From positions 1 to 14,633 of the forward strand of contig CAYWBI010000098.1 in NCBI GenBank assembly GCA_964456445.1: a stretch of DNA of 14,633 nucleotides, read 5' to 3'. A program made the position numbers and the translations under genes. The notes under the pieces are model-generated. The model ran no database searches. It was not told the origin of the DNA and saw only the letters and a list, made by a program, of their open reading frames with translations. The stretch is from CAYWBI01 sp964456445 (GTDB taxonomy: Bacteria; Calditrichota; Calditrichia; Calditrichales; J004). Shown here in pieces: positions 6,033-13,867 of the stretch (the stretch's first letter is position 1; each line of letters opens with the position of its first letter).

Positions 6033-7226
6033 ATGAAAAAGGTAATTTTAGGAATATGTATTGTTTTACTCAGTTCTGTGTGCTGGGGGCAAAACATCAC
6101 GCCGGAATCGGTCCAAACCGTTACCGCAACGGGATTTGGCGCCATTCTTGCCAATGACATGGTCAAGGCCAAGGATGATGCGGTGAACGACGCTTTACGC
6201 AAAGCGGTGGAACAGGTGGTTGGTATGATGGTCGATTCCAAGACCGTCACCAAGAATTTTATGCTTCTCGAGGATAAAATTTATACAAAAACCAGCGGAT
6301 ATGTGCAAAAATATGACATCGTATCCAGCACAAAACGTCCCGATAATTCCCTGGAAGTAACAGTAAAGGCGCTGGTGAAAAAAGGTGATCTTAAAAGCGA
6401 TCTGGATGGAATCCTGACAACACTGCGCCGTGAGGGTTTGCCGCGTATGATGGTTTTAATAAAAGAGCAAAACCTGGGTTCCTATACCTGGAACCTTGGG
6501 CAGGGGATGAATACGGCCGAAACGGCATTAATGGATAAAATGATGGGTTATGGCTTTCCGTTTGTGGATGCGGCCACAGTCAAAGCAAATATCCGGGGGA
6601 GTGCGGCACAGGCAGCCCTGAATGGGGATGTACAGGCGGCAACGGCGATCGCCAACCAAAGCGGCGCGGATGTCTTGCTCATCGGAAATGCCAAAACAAC
6701 AATCTCACAAATTGCTGTGATGCGATCATCGGGTATGAAAACGGCCAGTGCCAATCTGCAAATCCGTGCGGTCCGCGCCGATGACGGTGTTGTTATGGCT
6801 ACAACGTCAGCGCGGGGGGTACAGGCCCATATCGATGAGATGACCGGCAGTACAATGGCCCTGGAAAAAGCGGCAAAATCTGCCGCCGATGATTTGAAAG
6901 ATAAAATCATCGCGCGTTATCAGAATAACCAAAATTCGATGCGGCAAATTCAACTGCAGGTAACAGGTATTAAAAACTTTACCCAACTGAACAGTTTAAA
7001 AAACAGTTTGCCGTTCTATATCCGCGGGTTAAAAAATGTCTATCAACGTAATTTCTCGTCTGGTAGCGCAATGTTTGATATTGAAATAACCGAAAAGGCG
7101 GCATCGGTAGCTGCCGAACTGGAAGCCAAAGAGATCGAAGGGGTTCAATTGGAAGTTACGGGATTGACCCAAAATAAAATAACTGCGCGCATCAAAAACG
7201 CGTCACAATCCGGGGGAGAGAAATGA
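6033..7226 (+). CDS. Periplasmic protein with FlgT N-terminal-like domain
   Basis: This 397-residue protein has a signal peptide (cleavage near Cys-Trp-Gly-Gln, residues 17-20). Residues about 28-116 match the FlgT N-terminal domain: Thr-Ala-Thr-Gly-Phe-Gly, Asp-Asp-Ala-Val-Asn-Asp-Ala-Leu-Arg-Lys-Ala-Val-Glu, Val-Val-Gly, a Ser-Gly-Tyr-Val strand, and Ser-Leu-Glu-Val-Thr-Val. Residues 137-300 form a second alpha/beta domain with Pro-Arg-Met-Met-Val-Leu-Ile and Gly-Ala-Asp-Val-Leu-Leu-Ile-Gly, resembling the FlgT middle or TolB-N/CsgG-like fold. Residues 305-390 look like a small repeated beta-alpha-beta unit. FlgT builds the H-ring around the Vibrio flagellar basal body. I chose ATG 6033 over TTG 6024, since AGGT at 6021-6024 sits properly before it. 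The stop overlaps the next start (ATGA). Confidence 0.85.
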   Translation: MKKVILGICIVLLSSVCWGQNITPESVQTVTATGFGAILANDMVKAKDDAVNDALRKAVEQVVGMMVDSKTVTKNFMLLEDKIYTKTSGYVQKYDIVSSTKRPDNSLEVTVKALVKKGDLKSDLDGILTTLRREGLPRMMVLIKEQNLGSYTWNLGQGMNTAETALMDKMMGYGFPFVDAATVKANIRGSAAQAALNGDVQAATAIANQSGADVLLIGNAKTTISQIAVMRSSGMKTASANLQIRAVRADDGVVMATTSARGVQAHIDEMTGSTMALEKAAKSAADDLKDKIIARYQNNQNSMRQIQLQVTGIKNFTQLNSLKNSLPFYIRGLKNVYQRNFSSGSAMFDIEITEKAASVAAELEAKEIEGVQLEVTGLTQNKITARIKNASQSGGEK

Positions 7227-8134
7227 AAAAAATTATATTGTTTCTATTAGGCTCTTTAATCTTATCGGGTGTTCTCCCGGCGCAGGATTTAAAAAATCTG
7301 AAAAAACGGGTGGCCGTTGTACAGTTTAAAGATATGGCCGGGTATGGTCATAATATCGGCAATGGCATGGCCGACATGCTCGTAACAGCATTGGTGGAAA
7401 GTAAAAAATTTATGGTGATCGAGCGCAAACAGCTTGCCCAAATAATGGCCGAACAAGGCATGGGAATGAGCGGTTTGGTGACGCCCCAATCGGCGGCAAA
7501 AGTAGGTAAATTGCTTGGTGCGGAATTGATTGTCACCGGAAGTGTCAGTGAATTTGGCACTCAAAAAAACCGGGTAGGCGGGGGGCTGAGCGCCTTAAGC
7601 GGATTGAATCTTGGACTCTCCAGTCAAAAAGCACGTGCCGTAGTGGATATGCGTCTTGTCAATACCACGACCGGAGAAATTATTGCGGCAAAAAAAGCCG
7701 AGGGTGAAGAAAGCTCCAACAGCCTTGACAATGTGGGGATTTCGGGTATCAATTTTCATAATTCATCCAGCTGGAACAACACAATTATCGGCAAGGCAGC
7801 GCGTAAGGCTGTGGAAAAATGTGTTGAAATTATAAGCGAAGGCATGGCCTCCATACCCTGGCAGGGCAAAATTATAAAAGCCGGAGCGGATGGCGTCATT
7901 TATCTGAAGCCCGGATCAAAAGCAGGGGTCGAACCGGGGATGACCTTCTGGGTGTATCATAAGGGAGAAGATTTGATCGACCCGGATACCGGAATTTCCC
8001 TTGGGTCGGAAGATTCGAAAATCGGACAAATACAGATCACCGGCGATGTGGCAGGCGGCAAGGCTGCAAAAGCCATCGTCAAAAAAGGATCTGCGGATAC
8101 TTTTCAGGCCGGAGATTTTGTCCGCACAAAATAG
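7223..8134 (+). CDS. CsgG-family protein with FlgT C-terminal-like domain
   Basis: This 303-residue protein has a signal peptide cleaved near Ala20-Gln21 and no lipobox. E. coli CsgG is lipidated, so this one is not anchored that way. Residues about 27-210 form a CsgG domain: Lys-Lys-Arg-Val-Ala-Val-Val-Gln-Phe, Gly-Asn-Gly-Met-Ala-Asp-Met-Leu, Phe-Met-Val-Ile-Glu-Arg-Lys-Gln-Leu, Leu-Gly-Ala-Glu-Leu-Ile-Val-Thr-Gly-Ser-Val, and Val-Val-Asp-Met-Arg-Leu-Val-Asn. Two Gly/Ser-rich segments (112-136 and 161-188) occupy the place of the pore-forming hairpins. Residues 214-302 match the FlgT C-terminal domain: Gly-Ser-Lys-Ala-Gly-Val-Glu-Pro-Gly-Met, Leu-Ile-Asp-Pro-Asp-Thr-Gly, Lys-Ile-Gly-Gln-Ile, Ala-Gly-Asp-Phe-Val. 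The start has GGGGGAG upstream and overlaps the previous stop by 4 nt. CsgG proteins form ring-shaped outer-membrane pores; the exported substrate here is unknown. Confidence 0.9.
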   Translation: MKKIILFLLGSLILSGVLPAQDLKNLKKRVAVVQFKDMAGYGHNIGNGMADMLVTALVESKKFMVIERKQLAQIMAEQGMGMSGLVTPQSAAKVGKLLGAELIVTGSVSEFGTQKNRVGGGLSALSGLNLGLSSQKARAVVDMRLVNTTTGEIIAAKKAEGEESSNSLDNVGISGINFHNSSSWNNTIIGKAARKAVEKCVEIISEGMASIPWQGKIIKAGADGVIYLKPGSKAGVEPGMTFWVYHKGEDLIDPDTGISLGSEDSKIGQIQITGDVAGGKAAKAIVKKGSADTFQAGDFVRTK

Positions 8135-8286
8135 TTATCAGCTAATACCCGTCTTGCTATAGATATTGTCCTATCCGGCTGATGCTGTTTATCTGTTTTC
8201 GGATGGTGCTTGTACCAGGGCCGGGGCCGGAGTTGAATTTATCCGGTGATTTGGAACAGCTAATTTTATAATGCAGGTTTAATCGA

Positions 8287-9048
8287 ATGAAAATAAAAAC
8301 ACTTATAATTTTATTGGCGGTGACGGCTTCTGCGATGGCCGCGGGTATGTATGCGTATTGGGATACAGCCCCCGTGGCGGAGATATCCTTCCCTATGGGG
8401 AATGTATTTGTTATTGCAAAGGGTCATAACAAGATGGCAAAAGCCGGTTTTAAGGAAAAACTGTTTGCCGGAGATAAGGTTAAGACAGGGCCCGGGGCAC
8501 GCTGTGAAATAAAATATAAAGACGCCAGCATCATAAGAATCGATGCCCAGAGTATCTATACGATCAACAACGCGGCACTTACACAAAAAAGTAAAAAAGT
8601 TGAATCGAGCTTGTCTTTTGGCCGCTTATGGGCCAATATTAAAAAGCTGGCTTCAAGTACCGATCACTGGTTATTGCGTGGGCCAAGTGCTGTAGTGGCC
8701 GTGCGTGGTACGGTGTATCGTATGGATGTGGATAAGGACTCAACTTCCAGCGTATATGTTTACAACGGAAGTGTTAATGTTGCCCCGCCGGGTTGGAACC
8801 CACAGGGCGTAAAAAGCGGTACTTCCGGAAATAAACTCAAAAAACCCCACTATGTGCCGGGGCCAACTAAAGTGCAGGGGCCGCATCAGGTGAGCTTGAA
8901 GGAATGGGTAGAAATCGTTAAGGCCCAGCAACGGATTGTCGTAAAACCCGATGGCAGTTATCAAAAGGCAGACTTCGATCCAAAAGCCGATGCCAAAAGC
9001 AGTTGGGTGCAATGGAATTTGGAACGTGATAAATTGTTAAAACGCTGA
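8287..9048 (+). CDS. FecR-domain exported protein
   Basis: This 253-residue protein has an N-terminal hydrophobic segment (5-19, Ala-Met-Ala-Ala end) that may be cleaved or act as an anchor. Residues about 34-165 form a FecR domain: Gly-Asn-Val-Phe-Val-Ile, Leu-Phe-Ala-Gly-Asp-Lys-Val-Lys-Thr-Gly, a Glu-Ile-x-Tyr-x-Asp strand, Gly-Arg-Leu-Trp-Ala-Asn, and the hallmark Ala-Val-Val-Ala-Val-Arg-Gly-Thr-Val-Tyr-Arg (135-145). The tail (185-253) has Pro-Gly-Pro, Ser-Leu-Lys-Glu-Trp-Val-Glu-Ile-Val and an acidic helix ending Trp-Asn-Leu-Glu-Arg-Asp. No sigma factor or TonB receptor gene is adjacent, so a classical FecIR role is unlikely; here it is more plausibly a structural or ligand-binding envelope module. 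A 152-bp gap separates it from the CsgG gene, so it may be an operon member or have its own promoter. Confidence 0.88.
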   Translation: MKIKTLIILLAVTASAMAAGMYAYWDTAPVAEISFPMGNVFVIAKGHNKMAKAGFKEKLFAGDKVKTGPGARCEIKYKDASIIRIDAQSIYTINNAALTQKSKKVESSLSFGRLWANIKKLASSTDHWLLRGPSAVVAVRGTVYRMDVDKDSTSSVYVYNGSVNVAPPGWNPQGVKSGTSGNKLKKPHYVPGPTKVQGPHQVSLKEWVEIVKAQQRIVVKPDGSYQKADFDPKADAKSSWVQWNLERDKLLKR

Positions 9049-9071
9049 TTTTTTCTTTCCCGGATGTATTA

Positions 9072-9112
9072 AATCAGGTAAGGAGTATTTTGATCCTTGC
9101 CTGATTATTTTT
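9072..9112. terminator. Strong rho-independent terminator between convergent genes
   Basis: A 13-bp stem pairs AATCAGGTAAGGA (9072-9084) with TCCTTGCCTGATT (9094-9106) through one G-U wobble. The loop is 9 nt and a five-T run follows at 9108-9112. It closes the rightward envelope cluster and lies downstream of the leftward glycosyltransferases, for which it may also serve, although the T-run is on the plus strand only. Confidence 0.85.
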
Positions 9113-9232
9113 GTCCACAAAGATAAATAACCGAACTTTATATTTCTGCTGATCATTCAATTTCAACAACTCCGGTTCAATTGTCTTGTTCCCTCAAACA
9201 ACTTTACATGGAAATGCTTTTCGTTTATTCAA

Positions 9233-10348
9233 CTACAAGGACCGCCCCTTCCATTTTACCCGACGGATAAAGGGCAGGGTGATAAGAAGAATAAAGGAAT
9301 AGGCAACAAGAAAGATTTCATACAGGATAAATTTCAATTTACCGCTATCCAGCCTTAAAATTTGCAGCGAGCGGGTCAGCAACAAATAATCGACCCCTAG
9401 AACCAGACCAATTGCTGTCCCTGAGGGTATTCCCCACTGCTGAAAATAAAAAATCAATGGGGCGATCAAATGGGCGGCAAAAGTGAGCAAAACCAGAAAG
9501 TAGGCAAAAAAACTTGCACCAAGCCCACCCTTAACCCAACGTTGTCTTTGCTGGATAAAATCAACAAAATGACTAAATGTTTGGGTAAAGACGCTGGTAT
9601 CTTTATTCAGAATATATTTTATCTGGTAATTGGTATTATTTGCAATGGCCCGCATCAGCGCATGGTCTTCATCAATTGAAAAACCAATAGTCTTAAAACC
9701 ACCAAGATCGTTATAAACTTTTCGCCTAAATGACAAATTGTTACCCATAACTGTAAATGCTTTTCCGCTGTTTGCAGCGCCGATGGCCAGGCTTTGCAAA
9801 TAGACCCAGTCCAATTGCTGCAGCTCGTCAAACAGCGATGGGCTTGCAGAGTGGTTGCGGGCTACAGTCATCCCCGCTATCATAGCCGTGCCCAGATCAT
9901 ATTGCTTCACGGTTTCCGTTATCCAGTTGGGTTGAACCCGGCAATCGGCATCGGTTACAAAAATCAACTCCCCGCGTGCTTGTTCGATACCCTGGGCCAG
10001 GGCATTCATTTTTGCAAAAAGTTGGTCCTTGTTAGTACTTATTTCCAGCAGTTCTATATGTGGCTGTCCCTGAATTGCATCCGCGGCGATCTCGGCCGAA
10101 CGGTCTTCCGATCCGTCATTCAACAATAAAATCTGCAGTTTCTTCTTGGGATAGTCCAGGGCTTGCAATGATTCAATACAGCCAGCAAGCAAGTTTTGTT
10201 CATTGCGAAATGAAACAAGAACGGTTACATCAGGTTTGTAATTTTTATTATTTGTATCCGTCGGTTTGTTACGAAGCAGATAAAGGATAAAAAAGAAATA
10301 TCCAAGTGACAGGGCAAAACTTAGTTGTGAGATCCAAAGATGTTGCAT
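9233..10348 (-). CDS. Membrane family-2 glycosyltransferase (second of pair)
   Basis: This 371-residue protein has an N-terminal membrane helix (7-26), a GT-A catalytic domain (39-275) and C-terminal membrane helices (about 278-303, 310-326 and 338-361). Catalytic landmarks are Val-Ser-Phe-Arg-Asn-Glu (45-50), Asn-Asp-Gly-Ser (77-80), the metal-binding Asp133-Ala-Asp135, Asp-Glu-Asp (226-228) and Gln267-Arg-Gln-Arg270-Trp271, the QxxRW signature of processive GT2 enzymes. It should transfer sugar from a nucleotide donor at the cytoplasmic face; the acceptor is unknown. The ATG at 10348 was preferred over one 12 codons upstream because it gives a TGATG overlap with the upstream gene's stop and has AAGGA about 9 nt before it. 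It forms an operon with that upstream gene. Confidence 0.9.
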   Translation of the reverse strand: MQHLWISQLSFALSLGYFFFILYLLRNKPTDTNNKNYKPDVTVLVSFRNEQNLLAGCIESLQALDYPKKKLQILLLNDGSEDRSAEIAADAIQGQPHIELLEISTNKDQLFAKMNALAQGIEQARGELIFVTDADCRVQPNWITETVKQYDLGTAMIAGMTVARNHSASPSLFDELQQLDWVYLQSLAIGAANSGKAFTVMGNNLSFRRKVYNDLGGFKTIGFSIDEDHALMRAIANNTNYQIKYILNKDTSVFTQTFSHFVDFIQQRQRWVKGGLGASFFAYFLVLLTFAAHLIAPLIFYFQQWGIPSGTAIGLVLGVDYLLLTRSLQILRLDSGKLKFILYEIFLVAYSFILLITLPFIRRVKWKGRSL

Positions 10349-11490
10349 CAGGGTTTTCCTTTCGTTCCTGGTCCTTCTTTCCACTTAAAAAGATTTAAGG
10401 GGCCAAGAATACCAAAAATAAAAATATAAAATGGGTGAATAAATGCCGCAGGGAAATAATAGGCCAACGAACGGCGTTCAGCTAATACGGAGGCAGCATG
10501 AGAAAGAAATAAATATTCCATACTACCCTTGGCAATAAAAACAAGTATTGTTGGTACAAGAAACTGGGGCAAGATGCATCCTGTAAAAAGACCAAGAATG
10601 AACATTAAATTCATGATAACATAGAAAGCCAGAACCAGGGTCACTTCAATGGGATATTTAAACCCTTTGCTCGCATAACGCATTCGCTGGTGAATATATT
10701 GATTTATGGATTTGGGCGGCGCGTTTCCAACAAACGTTTCCTTTAAGGTTGCATAACGAATATTGTATTTATGTTGTTCCCGAACATGGGTCAGGAAAAG
10801 ATCGTCATCGCCAGAAAGGATTTTCTTATAGGGGCCAAAGCCGTCAATTTCCCGGAAGACTTTTTTTCGGTAAGCCATATTGGTACCGACACAGGTGATG
10901 GGAAATTTAAGACCCGTTGTTGCGGCGGCAACCGCGGCAACGGAAAAATATTCCAGCGCCGTAAAATGATAGAGAATCCGATGTTGAACCGGGATGGTAT
11001 AAGGTGCGTAACCGATCACCATATCTGTTGTTTCATCAAAGTACGAGAGCATGCTGGCAACCCAGCCCCTTTGTGGTCGGGCGTCTGCGTCTGTAAGCAG
11101 GATGATCTCATAACGCGCCTGGTCAATGGCCAGACTGATGGCTCTTTTCTTGGGTGCAATTTCCGGGTCAATATCGTTGATATGAATGATTTTAAACCGT
11201 GGATCGGCCTGGGCTTTCCGGTCAAGCAATTCAGCGGTTCTGTCTTCCGATCGGTCATCCACGCAGATAAATTCAATTTCAAAACCGGTAGAATATTGGG
11301 CCTGTAACGCGCTAAAAAGCGCTGGAATATTGTCCTGCTCGTTTCGCATGGGCACAATTACAGTTACATTGCTACGGTGGGCTGTCTGTGGCTGATCATT
11401 GAGACGAAGGATGCCCCGGTCCAGACGGTAGAGCGTAAAGATATAGAGCGCAGTAAGCACACAGAGTAAAATAATAAATAAGGTAAACAC
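10348..11490 (-). CDS. Membrane family-2 glycosyltransferase (first of pair)
   Basis: This 380-residue protein has an N-terminal helix (2-20), a GT-A domain (41-275) and C-terminal membrane segments (about 283-305, 308-321 and 342-362). Visible motifs are Val-Pro-Met-Arg-Asn-Glu, Val-Asp-Asp-Arg-Ser (77-81), Thr-Asp-Ala-Asp (133-136), Gly-Asp-Asp-Asp (227-230) and Gln268-Arg-Met-Arg271-Tyr272. The last has Tyr where processive enzymes usually have Trp. It shares layout and motif spacing with the downstream enzyme, so the two are probably old tandem duplicates with separate steps in one surface-glycan or glycolipid pathway. It starts at GTG (11490) with GGA about 8 nt upstream, and its stop overlaps the next ATG by one base (TGATG). 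The donor and acceptor are unknown. Confidence 0.9.
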   Translation of the reverse strand: MFTLFIILLCVLTALYIFTLYRLDRGILRLNDQPQTAHRSNVTVIVPMRNEQDNIPALFSALQAQYSTGFEIEFICVDDRSEDRTAELLDRKAQADPRFKIIHINDIDPEIAPKKRAISLAIDQARYEIILLTDADARPQRGWVASMLSYFDETTDMVIGYAPYTIPVQHRILYHFTALEYFSVAAVAAATTGLKFPITCVGTNMAYRKKVFREIDGFGPYKKILSGDDDLFLTHVREQHKYNIRYATLKETFVGNAPPKSINQYIHQRMRYASKGFKYPIEVTLVLAFYVIMNLMFILGLFTGCILPQFLVPTILVFIAKGSMEYLFLSHAASVLAERRSLAYYFPAAFIHPFYIFIFGILGPLNLFKWKEGPGTKGKP

Positions 11491-11695
11491 TTCATTTCCA
11501 TTTGTTTTGGGATCATAAAGTTAAGAAAATTTTCTTTTTAGATTGGATATTTTTTTTTAAGCTAAAGCTATGGAAAAAATGAATCCATTTTATCTAACAT
11601 AAACCGACCAATTCCTTTTCTCAAATCCGGATTTTAGCCCATAAGCAGGGATGGGAAATTAGGAATTTACAATCGTTAACGAACAAAAGAGAAAT
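11491..11695. promoter_or_regulatory. Divergent intergenic region
   Basis: These 205 bp separate the leftward glycosyltransferase operon from the rightward YyaL-like and msrQ operon, and must carry both promoters. The stretch is A+T-rich with a T-run near 11550. I found no box pair good enough to name and no strong palindrome. Confidence 0.5.
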
Positions 11696-13867
11696 ATGAA
11701 TATTTCAAAATATCTGATACGCACATTGATTTTTATTATCCTTATCAGCGGTAATATTACCGCATGTGGCACAAAGACTCCAAAGGAAACCACCATGTAC
11801 GCGCATACAAATCATTTAATACACGAAACAAGCCCTTATTTATTGCAACATGCCCATAATCCGGTTGACTGGTATCCCTGGGGGGATGAGGCCTTTGCGA
11901 AAGCAAAGGAAGAAAATAAACCGATCCTGCTCAGCATCGGTTATTCATCCTGCCATTGGTGCCATGTGATGGAGCATGAATCCTTTGAAAATGAAGAAAT
12001 AGCCAAAATAATGAACGATAACTATATTTCGATAAAAGTGGACCGTGAGGAACGTCCGGATATCGACCAGGTATATATGACTTATGTACAGATGGCTACC
12101 GGTAGTGGCGGCTGGCCGATGACCATCGTAATGACCCCGGATAAAAAGCCCTTTTTTGGGGGCACATATTTCCCGCCGGAGAATCGTTACGGCCGTCCCG
12201 GTTTTAAACGCATTTTGCTGTCCATGGCCGATTACTATCATAATCAAAAGTCAAAGCTGGCACAAAACCTGGGCCAGGTTGACAACGCCTATCAACGTTT
12301 GGCTCAACGCGGACAGGAATTAGGCCACATCCCGGATCGTGGCATAATTGAGAAGGCGGCCCAACAACTGGAAAAATCCTACGAGCCCCGTTTTGGCGGT
12401 ATCGGTGGGGCGCCCAAATTTCCCGCTGTCCAGGTTTTTAATCTTTTTCTGCGCCAGTACAATCTCAGTGGAGACAAAGAATATCTTGATATGACGACCT
12501 ATACCTTGCAGCATATGGCAAAGGGCGGGATTTACGATCAGCTTGGAGGTGGATTTGCCCGGTACAGCACGGACGCACGCTGGCTGGTGCCCCATTTTGA
12601 GAAGATGTTGTATGATAATGCCCAGTTGATTCAGCTTTACCTGGATACCTATCTGCTTACCAGTGATTCATTTTATTTAAATATTGCCGAGGAAACCTTG
12701 CAGTTTGTCATGCGGGATATGAGCGCACCGGAAGGCGGTTTTTACAGCAGCTATGATGCGGACAGCGATGGCAAGGAAGGCACTTTTTATGTCTGGGATA
12801 AAGCAGAGATCATGGATAGCCTGGGCACAAAAGACGGTGCATTGTTTTGCATGTATTTCGGGGTGACGAAAGAGGGTAATTTTGAAGATCACAATATCCT
12901 GCATGTGGCCATGCCTTTAAAAGATGCTGCTGAAAAAAATGATTATGACCTGAAAGATGCGGAAAAAGTTATAGATTCGGCAAGAGAGAAATTACGCCTT
13001 GTTCGTGAAAAACGGATTCATCCCGCATTGGATGATAAAATAATAAGTTCCTGGAACGGGTTGATGCTCTCGGCTTTTGCCCGTGCCTATCAGATAACCC
13101 ACAAGCCGGTGTATGCAGAGGTAATACGTAAGAGCGTAAAACTTTATAAAAACAAAATATATCAGGATGGTGTTCTGCTCCGCACGTACAAGGACGACCG
13201 CGCCAAATATCATGGCTTTATCGAAGACTATGCATTTATGACGGCCGGACTGATTGATGCGTATGAGGCCCTGTCCGATCCGGACATGCTGGCCTGGGCG
13301 GTTGAATTAAACGAAAAAGCCAATCAACATTTCTGGGATGCGAACGGCGCAGGGTATTTTATGGCGGCCGACAATCAGGAAAAATTGTTAAAGCGTATGA
13401 AGGAAGAAAGCGATCAGTCGATTCCATCGGGCACGGGTATTATGGCACTGAACAATTTACGGTTGTTTTCTTTTACCGAAAAAGCGGATTTTATGGACAA
13501 GGCTGAAAATGTCTTCAAGGCCTATGGCCGGCAATTTGATGTCAATCCTTATGGCTTCGCCAGTTTTATGAACGCGCTCGATTTTTATCTGCAAAAACCA
13601 GATGAAATTTTGGTGGCTTATCCCAGTGACGCGGATGTGTCGGCCTACCGCCAGCTCATATTCAATAAATACCGCCCCAATAAAGTGGTGATGTTTTTGC
13701 CTGACGGGGTACAAGGCCCGGCTATCAGCGCATCCTTTGTTGCGGGCAAAACACCGAAGGATGGCAAAATAACCAGTTACGTGTGTCGTAATTTTGCCTG
13801 TAGTCTGCCACAGTTTTCGGTCGATGGCCTGTCGGCTTTGCTGAGTCATCCGGGCATAGGGCAATAA
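11696..13867 (+). CDS. Thioredoxin-domain protein of the YyaL/DUF255 family, predicted lipoprotein
   Basis: This 723-residue protein is close to the usual family length plus a leader. Residues 1-24 form a lipoprotein signal with lipobox Ile-Thr-Ala-Cys24. The conserved core begins at Asn39-His-Leu-Ile-His-Glu. A thioredoxin-like domain follows: Cys86-His-Trp-Cys89 with His-Val-Met-Glu-His-Glu-Ser-Phe, Val-Asp-Arg-Glu-Glu-Arg-Pro-Asp, and Gly-Gly-Trp-Pro-Met. After it comes an (alpha/alpha)-toroid domain like that of sugar epimerases (His-Phe-Glu-Lys-Met-Leu-Tyr-Asp, Ser-Trp-Asn-Gly-Leu-Met-Leu-Ser). The end has the typical Val-Cys-Arg-Asn-Phe-Ala-Cys. The biochemical role is not established. 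Most relatives are cytosolic and start near the internal Met34 (11795), which has its own AAGGA upstream, so two forms are possible. The stop overlaps msrQ (TAATG). Confidence 0.92.
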   Translation: MNISKYLIRTLIFIILISGNITACGTKTPKETTMYAHTNHLIHETSPYLLQHAHNPVDWYPWGDEAFAKAKEENKPILLSIGYSSCHWCHVMEHESFENEEIAKIMNDNYISIKVDREERPDIDQVYMTYVQMATGSGGWPMTIVMTPDKKPFFGGTYFPPENRYGRPGFKRILLSMADYYHNQKSKLAQNLGQVDNAYQRLAQRGQELGHIPDRGIIEKAAQQLEKSYEPRFGGIGGAPKFPAVQVFNLFLRQYNLSGDKEYLDMTTYTLQHMAKGGIYDQLGGGFARYSTDARWLVPHFEKMLYDNAQLIQLYLDTYLLTSDSFYLNIAEETLQFVMRDMSAPEGGFYSSYDADSDGKEGTFYVWDKAEIMDSLGTKDGALFCMYFGVTKEGNFEDHNILHVAMPLKDAAEKNDYDLKDAEKVIDSAREKLRLVREKRIHPALDDKIISSWNGLMLSAFARAYQITHKPVYAEVIRKSVKLYKNKIYQDGVLLRTYKDDRAKYHGFIEDYAFMTAGLIDAYEALSDPDMLAWAVELNEKANQHFWDANGAGYFMAADNQEKLLKRMKEESDQSIPSGTGIMALNNLRLFSFTEKADFMDKAENVFKAYGRQFDVNPYGFASFMNALDFYLQKPDEILVAYPSDADVSAYRQLIFNKYRPNKVVMFLPDGVQGPAISASFVAGKTPKDGKITSYVCRNFACSLPQFSVDGLSALLSHPGIGQ

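Noticed and set aside
8135..8163. Promoter TTATCA-N17-TATAGA before the FecR gene
   Set aside because: The -35 match is poor and the position directly at the previous stop gives no support; the FecR gene may simply be an operon member.
4027..9048. A flagellar H-ring or curli operon in the strict sense
   Set aside because: No CsgA, B, E or F and no flagellar gene is present; only domain-level similarity supports the comparison.
8287..9048. Classical FecR anti-sigma regulator
   Set aside because: No ECF sigma factor or TonB receptor gene is adjacent, and no N-terminal cytoplasmic anti-sigma segment precedes the hydrophobic leader.
11016..11357. Minus-strand open frame of 113 codons inside the first glycosyltransferase
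   Set aside because: It is a shadow in another frame of a gene with full catalytic motifs, and its own product has no recognisable domain.
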